This document shows, piece by piece, positions 50,641-59,982 of a stretch of DNA of 64,000 nucleotides. Under the pieces are notes generated by a model, which saw only the letters and a list, made by a program, of their open reading frames with translations, was not told where the DNA came from and searched no databases. This stretch comes from Dehalococcoidales bacterium (GTDB taxonomy: Bacteria; Chloroflexota; Dehalococcoidia; Dehalococcoidales; UBA2162). Within the stretch, counting starts at the first letter, position 1, and every line of letters begins with the position of its first letter. The stretch is taken from positions 59,270 to 123,269 of the forward strand of contig JAUYHA010000155.1 of the NCBI GenBank assembly GCA_030690265.1, read 5' to 3'. A program made the position numbers and the translations under genes.

Positions 50641-51684
50641 TTACAGCCGTTCCTCTCGGTAGATTACCTCCAGCGGGAATATTTCCTCTAAAGGCTGTTT
50701 CTTGTCCGTCAGTCCTTGCTCTACCGAAAATGTTTGAGCCATTTCAATAGCCCTGGCATTGGCTTTAATGCCGTAGGGGTAGGGGTCGGTGCCGAAGATG
50801 TCATCCAGTTCTCTAATAGTGTACTGTCCAAAGACCAGCAGGCTGCGGGGCAAAGACCGGCGCAGGCGTTCGATAGCAATTTTCTTGGCTTCTTCAAAAG
50901 CTTCCATCAGGCTTATGGCAACCCAGGGGTGCTCATCCAGGATACTTTCCCGTACTGCCGTGGTATGATGCGGCGGGAATACCCCGGTCTTGGTAAAATA
51001 GCGAACCGCCTCCTCGCGGGGATCCTGGAACAATGCCACAATATCCGGGTTCTCTTCAAGGGCGCCGCGCTGCCGGTCTAACCCTTCGCTATCGGCGCCG
51101 AGAACTCTTACCCCGTAGGCATATGAAGTGGAAGCATCAAGCTCACCGTTGAGAAACATTTCACCAAGGTCTTTCTCCGCATAACGCAGGTCAATTCCTT
51201 CAGGTGGCCCGAGCCCGGCATCAGCCGAGGCGCCGGTGTGGCTGAAATGCTGGCTCCGTTCCTGATACCAGATAATATCCTTGGTTTTGACGCCGAATTC
51301 CATCTGTAGAATCCCCCTGACCCAGAGACCGAGACTCTGCTGGTAATCTCCGACCCCCACCCGTTTTCCCTTGAGGTCCTCCGGGTGGCCCTGCCTTATT
51401 CCGGAACTTTTGCGGATTGCCGTCGTGGTATAGGCAAAATTACGGTTGTGAAACACCGGCAATATGCGGTATGGCCAGCCAATGGAACGCATACGCAAGA
51501 ACGAAGAGAAAGACATTTCTGAGACATCGAAGCGTTTAAACTTTATCTGCTGGTAGAAACCCATAGAGCTACCCGGCCAGCCCGCGTATTCCAGAGTGAT
51601 ACCATCGGGCTTCACTTCCCCGGTGATAAGAGGCAATACCCGGTCATAAGGAGTTATGGCTAAACTCAGTTTTATGTCGGCCAT
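50641..51684 (-). CDS. 4,5-dihydroxyphthalate decarboxylase-like protein
   Basis: A 347-residue protein with a periplasmic-binding-protein-II fold but no signal peptide: LSLAITPYDRVLPLITGEVKPDGITLEYAGWPG, then FDVSEMSFSSFLRM, LKGKRVGVGDYQQSLGLWVRGIL and a C-terminal FGQYTIRELDDIFGTDPYPYGIKAN. These match proteins annotated as 4,5-dihydroxyphthalate decarboxylase. Lies downstream of ubiD and a class II aldolase on the same strand, separated from the aldolase by a MITE, suggesting one aromatic-acid decarboxylation unit. Confidence 0.85.
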   Translation of the reverse strand: MADIKLSLAITPYDRVLPLITGEVKPDGITLEYAGWPGSSMGFYQQIKFKRFDVSEMSFSSFLRMRSIGWPYRILPVFHNRNFAYTTTAIRKSSGIRQGHPEDLKGKRVGVGDYQQSLGLWVRGILQMEFGVKTKDIIWYQERSQHFSHTGASADAGLGPPEGIDLRYAEKDLGEMFLNGELDASTSYAYGVRVLGADSEGLDRQRGALEENPDIVALFQDPREEAVRYFTKTGVFPPHHTTAVRESILDEHPWVAISLMEAFEEAKKIAIERLRRSLPRSLLVFGQYTIRELDDIFGTDPYPYGIKANARAIEMAQTFSVEQGLTDKKQPLEEIFPLEVIYREERL

Positions 51685-51733
51685 TTCAATGTCTCCTTTT
51701 TGCTGAATAAATACAACCGTCTCTATCCAAATC

Positions 51734-51899
51734 CTAGTGCGGTGTATCTAACACTTCGTTAGCTCACCACAGGAACCCATACCGACGAAAGTCGGTATCC
51801 ATCTACGGCCTGGATTCCGGCTGGAGTTTATCCCGTACCTGATACGGGGCCGGAATGGGTGAATGTGGGGCTAACGTTATTTGCGATGCACTACACTAG
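51734..51899. mobile_element. MITE family 2, copy 2 (166 bp, CTAG-bounded)
   Basis: Ends ctagtgcggtgtatctaa and ttgcgatgcactacactag. Interior palindrome accgacgaaagtcggt and the cccgtacctgatacgggg module. CTAG at both ends. The right CTAG (51896-51899) contains the TAG stop codon of the aldolase gene. The element therefore sits inside an operon, between the aldolase and the downstream decarboxylase-like gene. Confidence 0.8.
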
Positions 51900-52753
51900 C
51901 CTTCTATCGCTTCCCGGAATGTTCTCGCCATGGCGGCATTATAGTAGCACTGGTCTTTGGTCATATCTTTACCGGGCGTTGGGAAGCGGTCTCTGGTTGA
52001 GCTGGTAATTGCCAGCCGGCGGGCTTCTTGAATGATTTCATCGCTGAATGCGTACTTTTCGTAGTCTTTCCCGACCGCCGTAAACACCTGCCAGGTTATC
52101 TGGCACAGTTCCTCAAACTTTATCAGTCTCATTATGCAGTCTTCAGGTCCTTCCCTGGAAAGCTTACCGGCGGTAGAAAGGGCGCTGACAGCCACAGCTC
52201 CGTGACCTTTGAGCATTACTATGCTGTGCTGCCCGAGAGCCTTAGCCATCGGAATACCGGTCTCCGGTGAGGTAATGGTATGAGGTCTATCGTATACCCC
52301 GAAATCTTCACTGCCGAAGATTTTCGGATTAAGTCCGAGTAAACCGCATAATATAGCGTAATTTGAGTGGCCGTGACATACAGAGATAACATCGGGTCTG
52401 GCTTCATAGACACAGGTGTGCAGCTCTATCTCGCCGGGAGTAGCCACCTCCATTTCTCCGGCAACCTTCTCTTTGGTCGAGATATCGATTTGCACCAGCG
52501 TCTGCAGGGTGACCTCAGACATCAAATCCCTGTCAGGAGGCCGCCCCTTTACTATGAAAGTATTTGTTCCCGGGACTTTTACCGAAACATGACCGGCTGT
52601 CATACTGGTGTAGTCCCTGCCGATTTGCTGATACCAGTAACCCATCGCTTTATTGGCGGCTACCACCCTTCGTTTTAGATGTCTGAACTCTTCAGCCGTT
52701 AAATCACCCCTTAGCTCGTCAGGAACAAGATAGATGGACTGAGTCTTTGGCAT
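51896..52753 (-). CDS. Class II aldolase/adducin-family protein
   Basis: A 285-residue zinc-dependent aldolase-fold protein. MTAGHVSVKVPGTNTFIVKG replaces the typical SGNxSxR loop. ELHTCVYEARPDVISVCHGHSNYA supplies the metal histidines and VMLKGHGAVAVS a third. Members cleave or decarboxylate sugar phosphates or hydroxylated aromatic acids. ATG behind AGGAGG, 36 bases after ubiD. Stop codon GGC-TAG coincides with the end of MITE copy 2. Confidence 0.88.
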   Translation of the reverse strand: MPKTQSIYLVPDELRGDLTAEEFRHLKRRVVAANKAMGYWYQQIGRDYTSMTAGHVSVKVPGTNTFIVKGRPPDRDLMSEVTLQTLVQIDISTKEKVAGEMEVATPGEIELHTCVYEARPDVISVCHGHSNYAILCGLLGLNPKIFGSEDFGVYDRPHTITSPETGIPMAKALGQHSIVMLKGHGAVAVSALSTAGKLSREGPEDCIMRLIKFEELCQITWQVFTAVGKDYEKYAFSDEIIQEARRLAITSSTRDRFPTPGKDMTKDQCYYNAAMARTFREAIEG

Positions 52754-52789
52754 TTTTTGCCTCCTTTAGCTTAAATTTGATTACCCGCT

Positions 52790-54376
52790 CTATACCTGCG
52801 TCCTGTTCTTTGCCATGTTTTCGCCGGTCTGGTAGTGCTCACCTTCGAGGGCAAGCTCAGCTTCTCTTTCCAGGTACTCCGGCCAGTAACCCAATGATTG
52901 ACCATACCAGGGCGACTTGAGATTTAGGCGGGGCAGGCCGAGCCTTTCCTCCCATATCTTCATGGCTCTCTCCATAAACTCTTTCTTGGGCAGAGCCGTA
53001 GGGGGATAATCCCATTTCCTGGTTGCATTAATGAGCAATGAAGAGGTCGGAGGCCGTCCTGCATACTTCCCCCTTTCTTCAGGAGGCACACCTGATGGGT
53101 CCAGCGCTGCCGTTTTTCCTTCAACGGAGCGAATATCACAATGGGGCTGCATCCGGTAACATAAAGCCCAGACTACCGAGTCAAGGTCTCTGGGGTCGAT
53201 GTCATCGTCCACCGCTATGATAATTTTAGCCAGGGCAGTATCCAGTGAAAAAGCACCATACATTGCCCTCCAGACCTGTGCCGGATGAGTTCTTTTCATA
53301 CGGATGACACAAAACTGGTACGAGCCGCTCTCACGGTGAAAGGCTACATCGGTTACAGCATCAAGCCCCAAATCTTCTTTCAGGTGTTTGAGAAAGGTGC
53401 TCTCTGTGGCGAGTCCTCTCATTAAGCTGCTTTCGCTGGGTGGAAAAGCACTGATAAAAGCATTCCAGACAGCTCCCTTTCGATGAGTGATGGCAGTAAT
53501 ATTAAAAACCAGGTTTGGCCCGTCCATACCTATGTACCCAGTGTGTTCAGCAAACGGGCCTTCCCGCTCCAGGTAATCGGTAGGCACCGTTCCTTCTATC
53601 ACAATTTCAGCCGCAGCCGGGACTTCAAGGTCGACAGTTTTACACTTTACCAGTGACAATGGCTCGCCCGCAATGCCTCCAGCAACATCATATTCGTCAA
53701 CACCATAGGGGACTTTGGTCACCGCAACCAGGCCCAGGTTAGGGGTAGGCCCGACAACCACTGCCACCGGCATTGGTATACCCCTCTGTTTATATTTCTC
53801 CCAGTGCATGCCGAGATGTCTCAGACCATAGGCATTGAACCCAGCCCTGTCAGGGCTTTTAATCATAATTCTGTAGTTGCCCACATTTCCAATTCCGGTA
53901 TCCGGGTCTTTCGATACACAGTTGCCCGCGGTAAAGTAAGGAGCGTTATCAAATCCCGGCGTGGCAATCGGAACAGGAAACTCACCCAAGCCACCGTGCT
54001 CCAGAAGTTTATCGCCTATATGTTGCTCCTCCTGAACCACTCCTGAGCCGATGACTCTGGGCTTAATCGGACTAACCTGAGCGCGCCTCCACCTGTCCGC
54101 AATTTCCTCCACTTTACACTTCATAGCCAGTGCGTAGATTTCCCTTGAACCAGCGTGCGATGCCACCAGGACAGGCGTGCTATACTTTCTGCCTTTAACA
54201 TCGATTATATTTTCAAACAGGAATGCCTTCCTGTCCGCATCAGAGAGCCCCCGGAATTGCAGGCTCACCAGTGGCATAAGCTCCGTATCTTTATTTATCT
54301 CTTCTTTGACCCTTACCAGCTTATTGTTCTCTTCCAGAACCTGAATGTATTCTCTTAAATCGTTGTAATATCCCAT
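52790..54376 (-). CDS. ubiD: UbiD-family (prenyl-FMN) decarboxylase
   Basis: A 528-residue decarboxylase of aromatic or unsaturated acids using prenylated FMN. It opens YNDLREYIQVLEENNKLVRVKEEINKDTELMPLV. GSGVVQEEQHIGDKLLEHGGL and NVGNYRIMIKSPDR form the cofactor/Mn region. EGPFAEHTGYIGMD carries the catalytic Glu-rich segment (E-x-P...E), followed by IIIAVDDDIDPRDLDSVVWALCYR. ATG 54376 lies behind AAGGAGG. An upstream start at 54418 adds Cys-rich residues and is rejected. No UbiX prenyltransferase is here. Leads the aromatic-acid operon with the aldolase and dihydroxyphthalate-decarboxylase-like genes. Confidence 0.93.
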   Translation of the reverse strand: MGYYNDLREYIQVLEENNKLVRVKEEINKDTELMPLVSLQFRGLSDADRKAFLFENIIDVKGRKYSTPVLVASHAGSREIYALAMKCKVEEIADRWRRAQVSPIKPRVIGSGVVQEEQHIGDKLLEHGGLGEFPVPIATPGFDNAPYFTAGNCVSKDPDTGIGNVGNYRIMIKSPDRAGFNAYGLRHLGMHWEKYKQRGIPMPVAVVVGPTPNLGLVAVTKVPYGVDEYDVAGGIAGEPLSLVKCKTVDLEVPAAAEIVIEGTVPTDYLEREGPFAEHTGYIGMDGPNLVFNITAITHRKGAVWNAFISAFPPSESSLMRGLATESTFLKHLKEDLGLDAVTDVAFHRESGSYQFCVIRMKRTHPAQVWRAMYGAFSLDTALAKIIIAVDDDIDPRDLDSVVWALCYRMQPHCDIRSVEGKTAALDPSGVPPEERGKYAGRPPTSSLLINATRKWDYPPTALPKKEFMERAMKIWEERLGLPRLNLKSPWYGQSLGYWPEYLEREAELALEGEHYQTGENMAKNRTQV

Positions 54377-54502
54377 CTTATCCTCCTTCCGGCATCTGAA
54401 GCACTTGTAACACATCACTCTGGGGATGTCAAGCCTAATCAGTTTATTTTAATGCCTTGGAGAAAAGTGACACAAGAAATTTAAAAAGATAATAATTCTG
54501 CT

Positions 54503-54679
54503 CTAGTGTGGTGTATCTAACACTTCGTTAGCTCACCATCGTAACCATACCGACGAAAGTCGGTATCCAGAGGAAATCCATCTACGGCCTGGATTCCGGC
54601 TGGAGTTTATCCCGTACCTGATACGGGGCCGGAATGGGAGAATGCGGGCGCTAACGTTATTTGCGATGCACTACACTAG
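54503..54679. mobile_element. MITE family 2, copy 3 (177 bp, CTAG-bounded)
   Basis: Ends ctagtgtggtgtatctaa and ttgcgatgcactacactag, almost the same as copy 2 with a small internal insertion, and CTAG at both ends. With tRNA-Pro it accounts for most of the 550 bases between ubiD and pheT. Confidence 0.8.
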
Positions 54680-54757
54680 AACTGTGTATGCCTGTTCAGA
54701 GGAGTTGATGAACAGATAGGTGGTGATTCTTGCGGAGGGGACGATTAGCATCAAAAG

Positions 54758-54831
54758 TCGGGGCGAGAGGATTCGAACCTCCGACCACCTGAACCCCATT
54801 CAGGTGCGCTACCTGGCTGCGCTACGCCCCG
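54758..54831 (-). tRNA. tRNA-Pro (GGG)
   Basis: Minus-strand cloverleaf of 74 bases: acceptor stem CGGGGCG/CGCCCCG, anticodon stem CCTGA/TCAGG around loop ATGGGGT (anticodon GGG), T-arm GGAGGTTCGAATCCTC. CCA not encoded. Confidence 0.94.
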
Positions 54832-54926
54832 ACACACTTATACTAGCACAATTTCCTGGAGGAGAGAACTATTCCTGAGGTTTATCCAGCCCGCGCCTCA
54901 CCCCGATAAGTGTTTCCGGGCTAATT

Positions 54927-57329
54927 TCAGCTACGCAGGGTTGCACCAAGCTCGCCAGAGAGTCTATCCAGGATTTGCTGCTGGACTTTGTTAACTTCTT
55001 TATCGGTTAAAGTGTGGGACGGGGACTGGAAGGTAACCCGGTAAGCGAGAGACTTCTTACCTTGAGAGACCTGCTCGCCAGAATAGACATCAAAGATAGC
55101 AACCTTCTCCACCAGGGAAAAGCTCTTGATAATATCTATTATCTTTTGATGGTCTACTCCGGCACCAACCACCAGAGCCATATCCCTGACAATGGGAGGA
55201 AAGCGCGGTATTGGCTGGAACATCTTATGGCCGATGGTAAAGGGGAGAAGAGTCGGCAGGTCAAATTCAAAGAGATAGACGGCTTCATCGATTTCAAAGT
55301 TCTCCACCACTCCGGGATGTACCTCACCTATGGCACCCACCCGGTTACCATCTACCACTATTACTGCCTGTTTGGCTGAATGGAAGCTTTCATCCGAGCC
55401 GGTTTCAAAGCTGGCGAGCACACCTAGCTGGCTGAGCAACCCTTCTACAATCCCCTTCGCCTCAAAGAAATCAAGCGGTTTGTCACTACCCTGCCACGAT
55501 TCCTCGAGCTTTGAGCCACTAAGCAAACCACAGAGAGTTTCGCGCTCGTCCGGTAAATCATTGGGTCTCGGCAGGTACGCTTTTCCGAGTTCAAAGAGAC
55601 GGATACTGCCAGCTTCGTATCTCCTGTTGGTAGCAAGAGCGGTCAACAGGTTAGCCCGCAGGTTGGGACGGAGATATTCCAGCTCCGCGGTCATCGGATT
55701 TGCCAGGCGCAGGGGCACAGCTTCAAGAGGATGCGGCTCGGGGAACAGCCTTTCCAGCATTTCCAGCCCGGTCAGTGAGTAGGTAATTATTTCCTGAAAA
55801 CCGTAACCGGTAAGTCCCTGCCTCACTTTGCTCTTCAACCCGATGATTGGCTCGGGGTTTTGCCTTGGTATTGGCTGGCTGAGCATCGTCATCGGAACCC
55901 GGTCATAGCCCGTAATGCGGGCTACTTCCTCAATAAGGTCAACTACCAGATTAGTGTCAGTCCGCCAGTAAGGAACGGATACCAAAAGCTCTGAGGCAGA
56001 GCCTGGCTGCTTACTCTCAAAACCAAGGGAAGTCAGAACATTTGCTATCTGCTCGAGACTGAACTCAACACCCAAGTAGCGCTTTACCTCACCGGTTGAC
56101 AGCAAAATAGGCTCTTTCGCCTGCCTGACGGGATAAACATCAACTACACCCTTCGCAGCTTCTCCACCCAGCTGGAGAATCAACTGGGTTGCCCGTTTCA
56201 GCGCCGGCAGAGTCAGTTCCGAACTGATTCCCCGCTCAAATCGGGCAGAGGATTCACTGGACAGGCCCAGGGTACGGGAGGTGTAGTGAATGCTTGCCGG
56301 ATTGAAACTGGCCGCTTCCAGCAATATTGAGCCTGTCTTTTCAGTTACTTCGCTGCTGGCACCACCCATCACCCCGGCCACCACCAGCGCCCGCTCCGCA
56401 TCGGCAATGACCAGCATTTCTCCTGAAAGAACCCGCCCTACTCCGTCCAGCGTCTCCAGGATTTCACCCTCTCGGGCACGACGCGCAACTACTTTTTTAC
56501 CTCTTATTTTTTCGTAATCAAAGGCATGCAGAGGCTGGCCGTATTCCAGTAGAACATAGTTAGTTATATCGACAATGTTATTTATCGGGCGCATGCCGCA
56601 AGCCAGCAGACGCCGCTGCATCCATGCTGGAGACTCAGCCACCTTTACTCCGGTAATCAGGCAGGCACAATACCTGGCACAGAGTTCGGGAGCAGTAATT
56701 TCCACGGCTATCCGCTCATCTACAGGTAAGGCTGTTTCTTCAAAGTTAATTTCGGCAATATGCATATCCTGCCCGGTCAGGGCGGCAACTTCCCTGGCAA
56801 TACCAATCACCGAGAGGCAGTCAGCCCGGTTGGGAGTTATAGCCAGGTCAAGAACAACATCACCCAGGTAATCAGCAAGAGGGGTACCAACCGGAGCGTC
56901 ATCCGGCAAGACCATAATTCCTTCATGCCGGACCGAGATACCAAGCTCTTTTTCCGAGCAGACCATGCCGCTGGATTCAATCCCGCGAATTTTAGCCGGT
57001 TTCAGGGTGGCTACCTCATCGGTGTGCCCGTCGATAAGCCGGGCACCCACCCGGGCAAAAGCTACTTTATCACCGACTTTCAGGTTCGGTGCCCCGCAGA
57101 CCACGGTTGCCTGCCCGGTGCCCAAATCCACAATAGGTAAAGTGAGACGGTCGGCGTTAGGATGGGGATTGACAGCCTTTATCTGGCCGATAACGACATT
57201 TTCCCAGCTGCCGCCGATAGTTTCTATCCCCTCGACCTCAAAGCCAGCCATAGTCAGCTTCTCAGCCAGCTCAGCCACGGGCAGGGCGATATCCACATAT
57301 TCTTTTAGCCAGTTGAGAGTAAGTTTCAT
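54927..57329 (-). CDS. pheT: Phenylalanyl-tRNA synthetase beta subunit
   Basis: An 800-residue beta subunit. The N-terminal EMAP/tRNA-binding domain is about 40-150 ([26 protein letters not shown]). The B3/B4 editing core begins [19 protein letters not shown]5 domain and a catalytic-like core with [19 protein letters not shown] follow. The C-terminal ferredoxin-fold anticodon-binding domain begins near 705 ([12 protein letters not shown]). Its ATGA start overlaps the stop of the protease gene, so it depends on that gene rather than directly on pheS. Confidence 0.96.
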   Translation of the reverse strand: MKLTLNWLKEYVDIALPVAELAEKLTMAGFEVEGIETIGGSWENVVIGQIKAVNPHPNADRLTLPIVDLGTGQATVVCGAPNLKVGDKVAFARVGARLIDGHTDEVATLKPAKIRGIESSGMVCSEKELGISVRHEGIMVLPDDAPVGTPLADYLGDVVLDLAITPNRADCLSVIGIAREVAALTGQDMHIAEINFEETALPVDERIAVEITAPELCARYCACLITGVKVAESPAWMQRRLLACGMRPINNIVDITNYVLLEYGQPLHAFDYEKIRGKKVVARRAREGEILETLDGVGRVLSGEMLVIADAERALVVAGVMGGASSEVTEKTGSILLEAASFNPASIHYTSRTLGLSSESSARFERGISSELTLPALKRATQLILQLGGEAAKGVVDVYPVRQAKEPILLSTGEVKRYLGVEFSLEQIANVLTSLGFESKQPGSASELLVSVPYWRTDTNLVVDLIEEVARITGYDRVPMTMLSQPIPRQNPEPIIGLKSKVRQGLTGYGFQEIITYSLTGLEMLERLFPEPHPLEAVPLRLANPMTAELEYLRPNLRANLLTALATNRRYEAGSIRLFELGKAYLPRPNDLPDERETLCGLLSGSKLEESWQGSDKPLDFFEAKGIVEGLLSQLGVLASFETGSDESFHSAKQAVIVVDGNRVGAIGEVHPGVVENFEIDEAVYLFEFDLPTLLPFTIGHKMFQPIPRFPPIVRDMALVVGAGVDHQKIIDIIKSFSLVEKVAIFDVYSGEQVSQGKKSLAYRVTFQSPSHTLTDKEVNKVQQQILDRLSGELGATLRS

Positions 57330-58243
57330 CTTAACACAGCCTGAATAAAAGCTTTTGTCTCATCAATGGGAATAGCCAGTCCCCAGCCTTCTATCCCCAC
57401 TCCAACATACTTTGCCGAATTGATACCTATGATTTCACCTTTGAGGTTAACTAAAGGACCGCCACTGTTACCCGGGTTTATAGCAGTATCGGTTAAAATA
57501 TAATCCAGGCCATCGTCTTGACGGACAACTGCAAGCGATACTATACCCTTGGAAAAAGAAGGCCTGCCTTTAAGACCAAAAGGATAGCCAACGGCAACCA
57601 CTTCTTCACCAACCTTTACCGTTGCTGAGGAACCCAGGGTAGCTACCGGAAAGTTGCTCTGGTTGGAATTAACTCCCACCATCGCCAGGTCCCTGACAGT
57701 ATCTCTAGCGTAAACGGTGGCACTGTATGTTTCTCCATTTATAAGAGTAACTCTAACTTGAGACACACCGCTCACTACATGTTCATTGGTTAAGACCCAT
57801 CCCATTTGAGCCACCATAATTCCCGAACCGGACCCCCTGGCTGTTTCTAGCCTCACCACCGCTGGCTCCACCGATGCCACTACTTCAGCTAAAGGATAGT
57901 CCAGCTTTTCCTCGATACCGGAGACATCCTCTCGTAAAGCGGAAACATTTCCCTGTATGCTGGAAATGCTCCGCTCCAGACCAGAGACACTCCCCTGTAA
58001 AGTAGCGATATCTCCCTGTATACCGGAAACACTTCCCTCTAAAATGGCAATATCCTCTTGCATTTCGGAGACGCCCCCCTGTATACCGGAAATACTCCCC
58101 TGCAGGGCAGAAACATTCCCTTCTAAAGCAACTATTTTTAAACCGGCTTCTTCCAGCTTCCCGGTTTGCTGGATAAGTAAGACTGAATTAAGCATGATGC
58201 CAATGACAAGAACAGCGATAACCGGAAGTACTACTTTCTTCAT
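57326..58243 (-). CDS. Membrane-anchored trypsin-like (DegP-type) protease
   Basis: A 305-residue protein. An N-terminal hydrophobic anchor (about 4-25) is followed by a coiled coil of seven-residue repeats rich in SGIQG and LQGS units (about 30-115). The protease domain starts at 119 (LAEVVASVEPAVVRLE). The triad is His in TNEHVV, Asp in RDLAMV and Ser in GNSGGPLVN. No PDZ domain follows. The protease face would be outside the membrane. Placed between pheS and pheT, with a four-base ATGA overlap into pheT and a 63-base gap from pheS. Confidence 0.9.
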   Translation of the reverse strand: MKKVVLPVIAVLVIGIMLNSVLLIQQTGKLEEAGLKIVALEGNVSALQGSISGIQGGVSEMQEDIAILEGSVSGIQGDIATLQGSVSGLERSISSIQGNVSALREDVSGIEEKLDYPLAEVVASVEPAVVRLETARGSGSGIMVAQMGWVLTNEHVVSGVSQVRVTLINGETYSATVYARDTVRDLAMVGVNSNQSNFPVATLGSSATVKVGEEVVAVGYPFGLKGRPSFSKGIVSLAVVRQDDGLDYILTDTAINPGNSGGPLVNLKGEIIGINSAKYVGVGIEGWGLAIPIDETKAFIQAVLR

Positions 58244-58306
58244 CCTATCCCATCCCTCTTCCCAGCCAGCCGCAAAAGCTGGAATGTTGGAAACCGAAAG
58301 AATACC

Positions 58307-59344
58307 TCAGAACTGTCTCAGAAATCTGAGGTCACTGGAGTAGAAAAGCCTGATGTCATCAATGCCGTAGCGCAACATGGGCATACGCTCAACTCCCATA
58401 CCGAAGGCGAAGCTGGTATAAACATTCGGGTCAATGCCCCCGCGCTCCAGTACCCGGGGGTGGGTCATCCCCGCCCCAAGTATTTCAATCCAGCCGCTGT
58501 TGCCACACAAACGACAGCCTTCGCCGTTACAAACAAGGCAATCAATAGCCATTTCTACGCCTGGCTCGACAAAGGGAAAATAATCACAGCGGAAGCGAAC
58601 CTTCCTGTCCTCGCCAAAGTAGCGACGAGCAAACTCATATAGTGTACCTTTCAAATCAGCCATCGTAACACTCTTGCCTACCACCAGTCCATCAATGTTA
58701 TGATAGATACTCAGGTGGGTGGCATCACTGGCTTCGTAGCGATAGACCCTGCCCGGCTCGATTGTACGTATCGGAGGTTTCATCTTCTCAATGACCCTGG
58801 CAGTAATCGCCGTACCCTGGGTACGCAACAACATCGGCTTTTTCCCGTCCTCCGTTTCCCAATCAATCCAGTATGTGGACTGGCTATCCCGTGCCGGGTG
58901 TTCCGCCGGCATGTTAAGTGCCTCAAAGTTATAGTATTCCCACTCTACTTCAGGTCCCTCCACTATCTGAAAGCCCAGTGAGACAAAAATATCACAGATT
59001 TCGTGTATTGTTTGCGTAATGGGGTGCACACGTCCAGCGGGATAGGGGCGGCCGGGCAGAGTAACATCTATAACTTCTTTTTTAGATAAGGCTAACTCTG
59101 CCTCACGGAGAGCCTGCTCTTTTTCCTTTAAGCTGCTCTCCAAACTGGTCTTTAAAGTATTAGCCCGGGCACCGGCTGTTTTCCTCTCCTCGAGAGGCAG
59201 GCTGCCCAGGCTGCGCAGAATCCCGGTCAGTTCACCTTTTCTGCCCAGATAGCGGACCTGCCAGGTTTCCAGCTCCTTGATGTTTTTAACGCCCTCTAGC
59301 TCGTTAAGCGCCTTTAGTCTCAACTCTTCAAGTTGATTTATCAT
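58307..59344 (-). CDS. pheS: Phenylalanyl-tRNA synthetase alpha subunit
   Basis: A 345-residue catalytic subunit. The N-terminal coiled coil spans about 1-90. The class II core begins GRVHPITQTIHEICDIFVSLGF. Motif 2 is GRVYRYEASDATHLSIYHNIDGLVV. Motif 3 lies in YTSFAFGMGVERMPMLRYGIDDIR. Cysteines in CLVCNGEGCRLCGNSGW form a CxxC...CxxC cluster that probably binds zinc, a variable feature in this family. Followed by the protease and pheT. Confidence 0.96.
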   Translation of the reverse strand: MINQLEELRLKALNELEGVKNIKELETWQVRYLGRKGELTGILRSLGSLPLEERKTAGARANTLKTSLESSLKEKEQALREAELALSKKEVIDVTLPGRPYPAGRVHPITQTIHEICDIFVSLGFQIVEGPEVEWEYYNFEALNMPAEHPARDSQSTYWIDWETEDGKKPMLLRTQGTAITARVIEKMKPPIRTIEPGRVYRYEASDATHLSIYHNIDGLVVGKSVTMADLKGTLYEFARRYFGEDRKVRFRCDYFPFVEPGVEMAIDCLVCNGEGCRLCGNSGWIEILGAGMTHPRVLERGGIDPNVYTSFAFGMGVERMPMLRYGIDDIRLFYSSDLRFLRQF

Positions 59345-59420
59345 TGCTGTTCTGGATTATAGGTTATCACGAAGAAAAAGACAACCTGCCTGTGAAGACT
59401 GAGCGGGTTCCGGTCTCAAA

Positions 59421-59447
59421 ATAAAAGAGGGGGCAAAGCCCCCTCTC
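59421..59447 (-). terminator. Intrinsic terminator of the infC-rpmI-rplT operon
   Basis: Stem GAGGGGGC/GCCCCCTC with a three-base loop. On the minus strand it is followed by TTTTATTTT. The MITE at 59471 lies between the rplT stop and this terminator, and so is transcribed in the operon's 3' tail. Confidence 0.85.
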
Positions 59448-59470
59448 TAAAACCTTTTCCCTGTCCTATT

Positions 59471-59623
59471 CTAGTGTAGTGCATCGCAAATAACGTTAGC
59501 GCCCGCATTCTCCCATTCCGGCGGAAGCCGGAATCCAGTCGGTAATATATTGTTTCTGGATACCGACTTTCGTCGGTATGGTTACGATGGTGAGCTAACG
59601 AAGTGTTAGATACACCACCCTAG
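59471..59623. mobile_element. MITE family 2, copy 4 (153 bp, CTAG-bounded)
   Basis: In the opposite orientation to copies 2 and 3: begins ctagtgtagtgcatcgcaa and ends gtgttagatacaccaccctag. Interior palindrome accgactttcgtcggt. The right CTAG (59620-59623) contains the TAG stop codon of rplT. Confidence 0.8.
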
Positions 59624-59970
59624 CTACCCTTGACTGTGGTAACCAGGTGAGCAAAGACTTCCGGTTCTCTAACGGCGATATCAGCCAGCACCTTACGGTT
59701 GAGTTCAATCTCAGTATTTTTCAAGCCATTCATAAACTGGCTGTAGGTGAGGCCATTAGCCCGGCTGGCGGCGCTAACCCGTGAAATCCACAGGCGCCTC
59801 ATATCGCCCTTTCGCTCCCGGCGGTGAGCATAGGCATAGCTCAATGACTTGAGCATTGATTCATGGGCACGGCGATAAAGTTTGTGTTTGCTAGCCCGAT
59901 GTCCTTTAGTCAGGGCAAGAACCTTCTTATGGCGCTGGTGAGCAGCTACTCCTCTTTTAACTCGTGGCAA
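59620..59970 (-). CDS. rplT: 50S ribosomal protein L20
   Basis: A 116-residue protein that binds 23S rRNA early in 50S assembly: PRVKRGVAAHQRHKKVLALTKGHRASKHKLYRRAHESMLKSLSYAYAHRRERKGDMRRLWISRVSAASR. The start is a TTG behind AGGGGG. The stop (AGC-TAG) coincides with the CTAG end of MITE copy 4, yet length and C-terminus look normal. Third gene of infC-rpmI-rplT. Confidence 0.97.
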   Translation of the reverse strand: MPRVKRGVAAHQRHKKVLALTKGHRASKHKLYRRAHESMLKSLSYAYAHRRERKGDMRRLWISRVSAASRANGLTYSQFMNGLKNTEIELNRKVLADIAVREPEVFAHLVTTVKGS

Positions 59971-59982
59971 AATATCCCCCTC

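Noticed and set aside
57957..58343. 128-residue repetitive frame rich in Pro, Cys and Glu
   Set aside because: Antisense of the coiled-coil repeats in the protease gene. The regularity comes from that heptad pattern.
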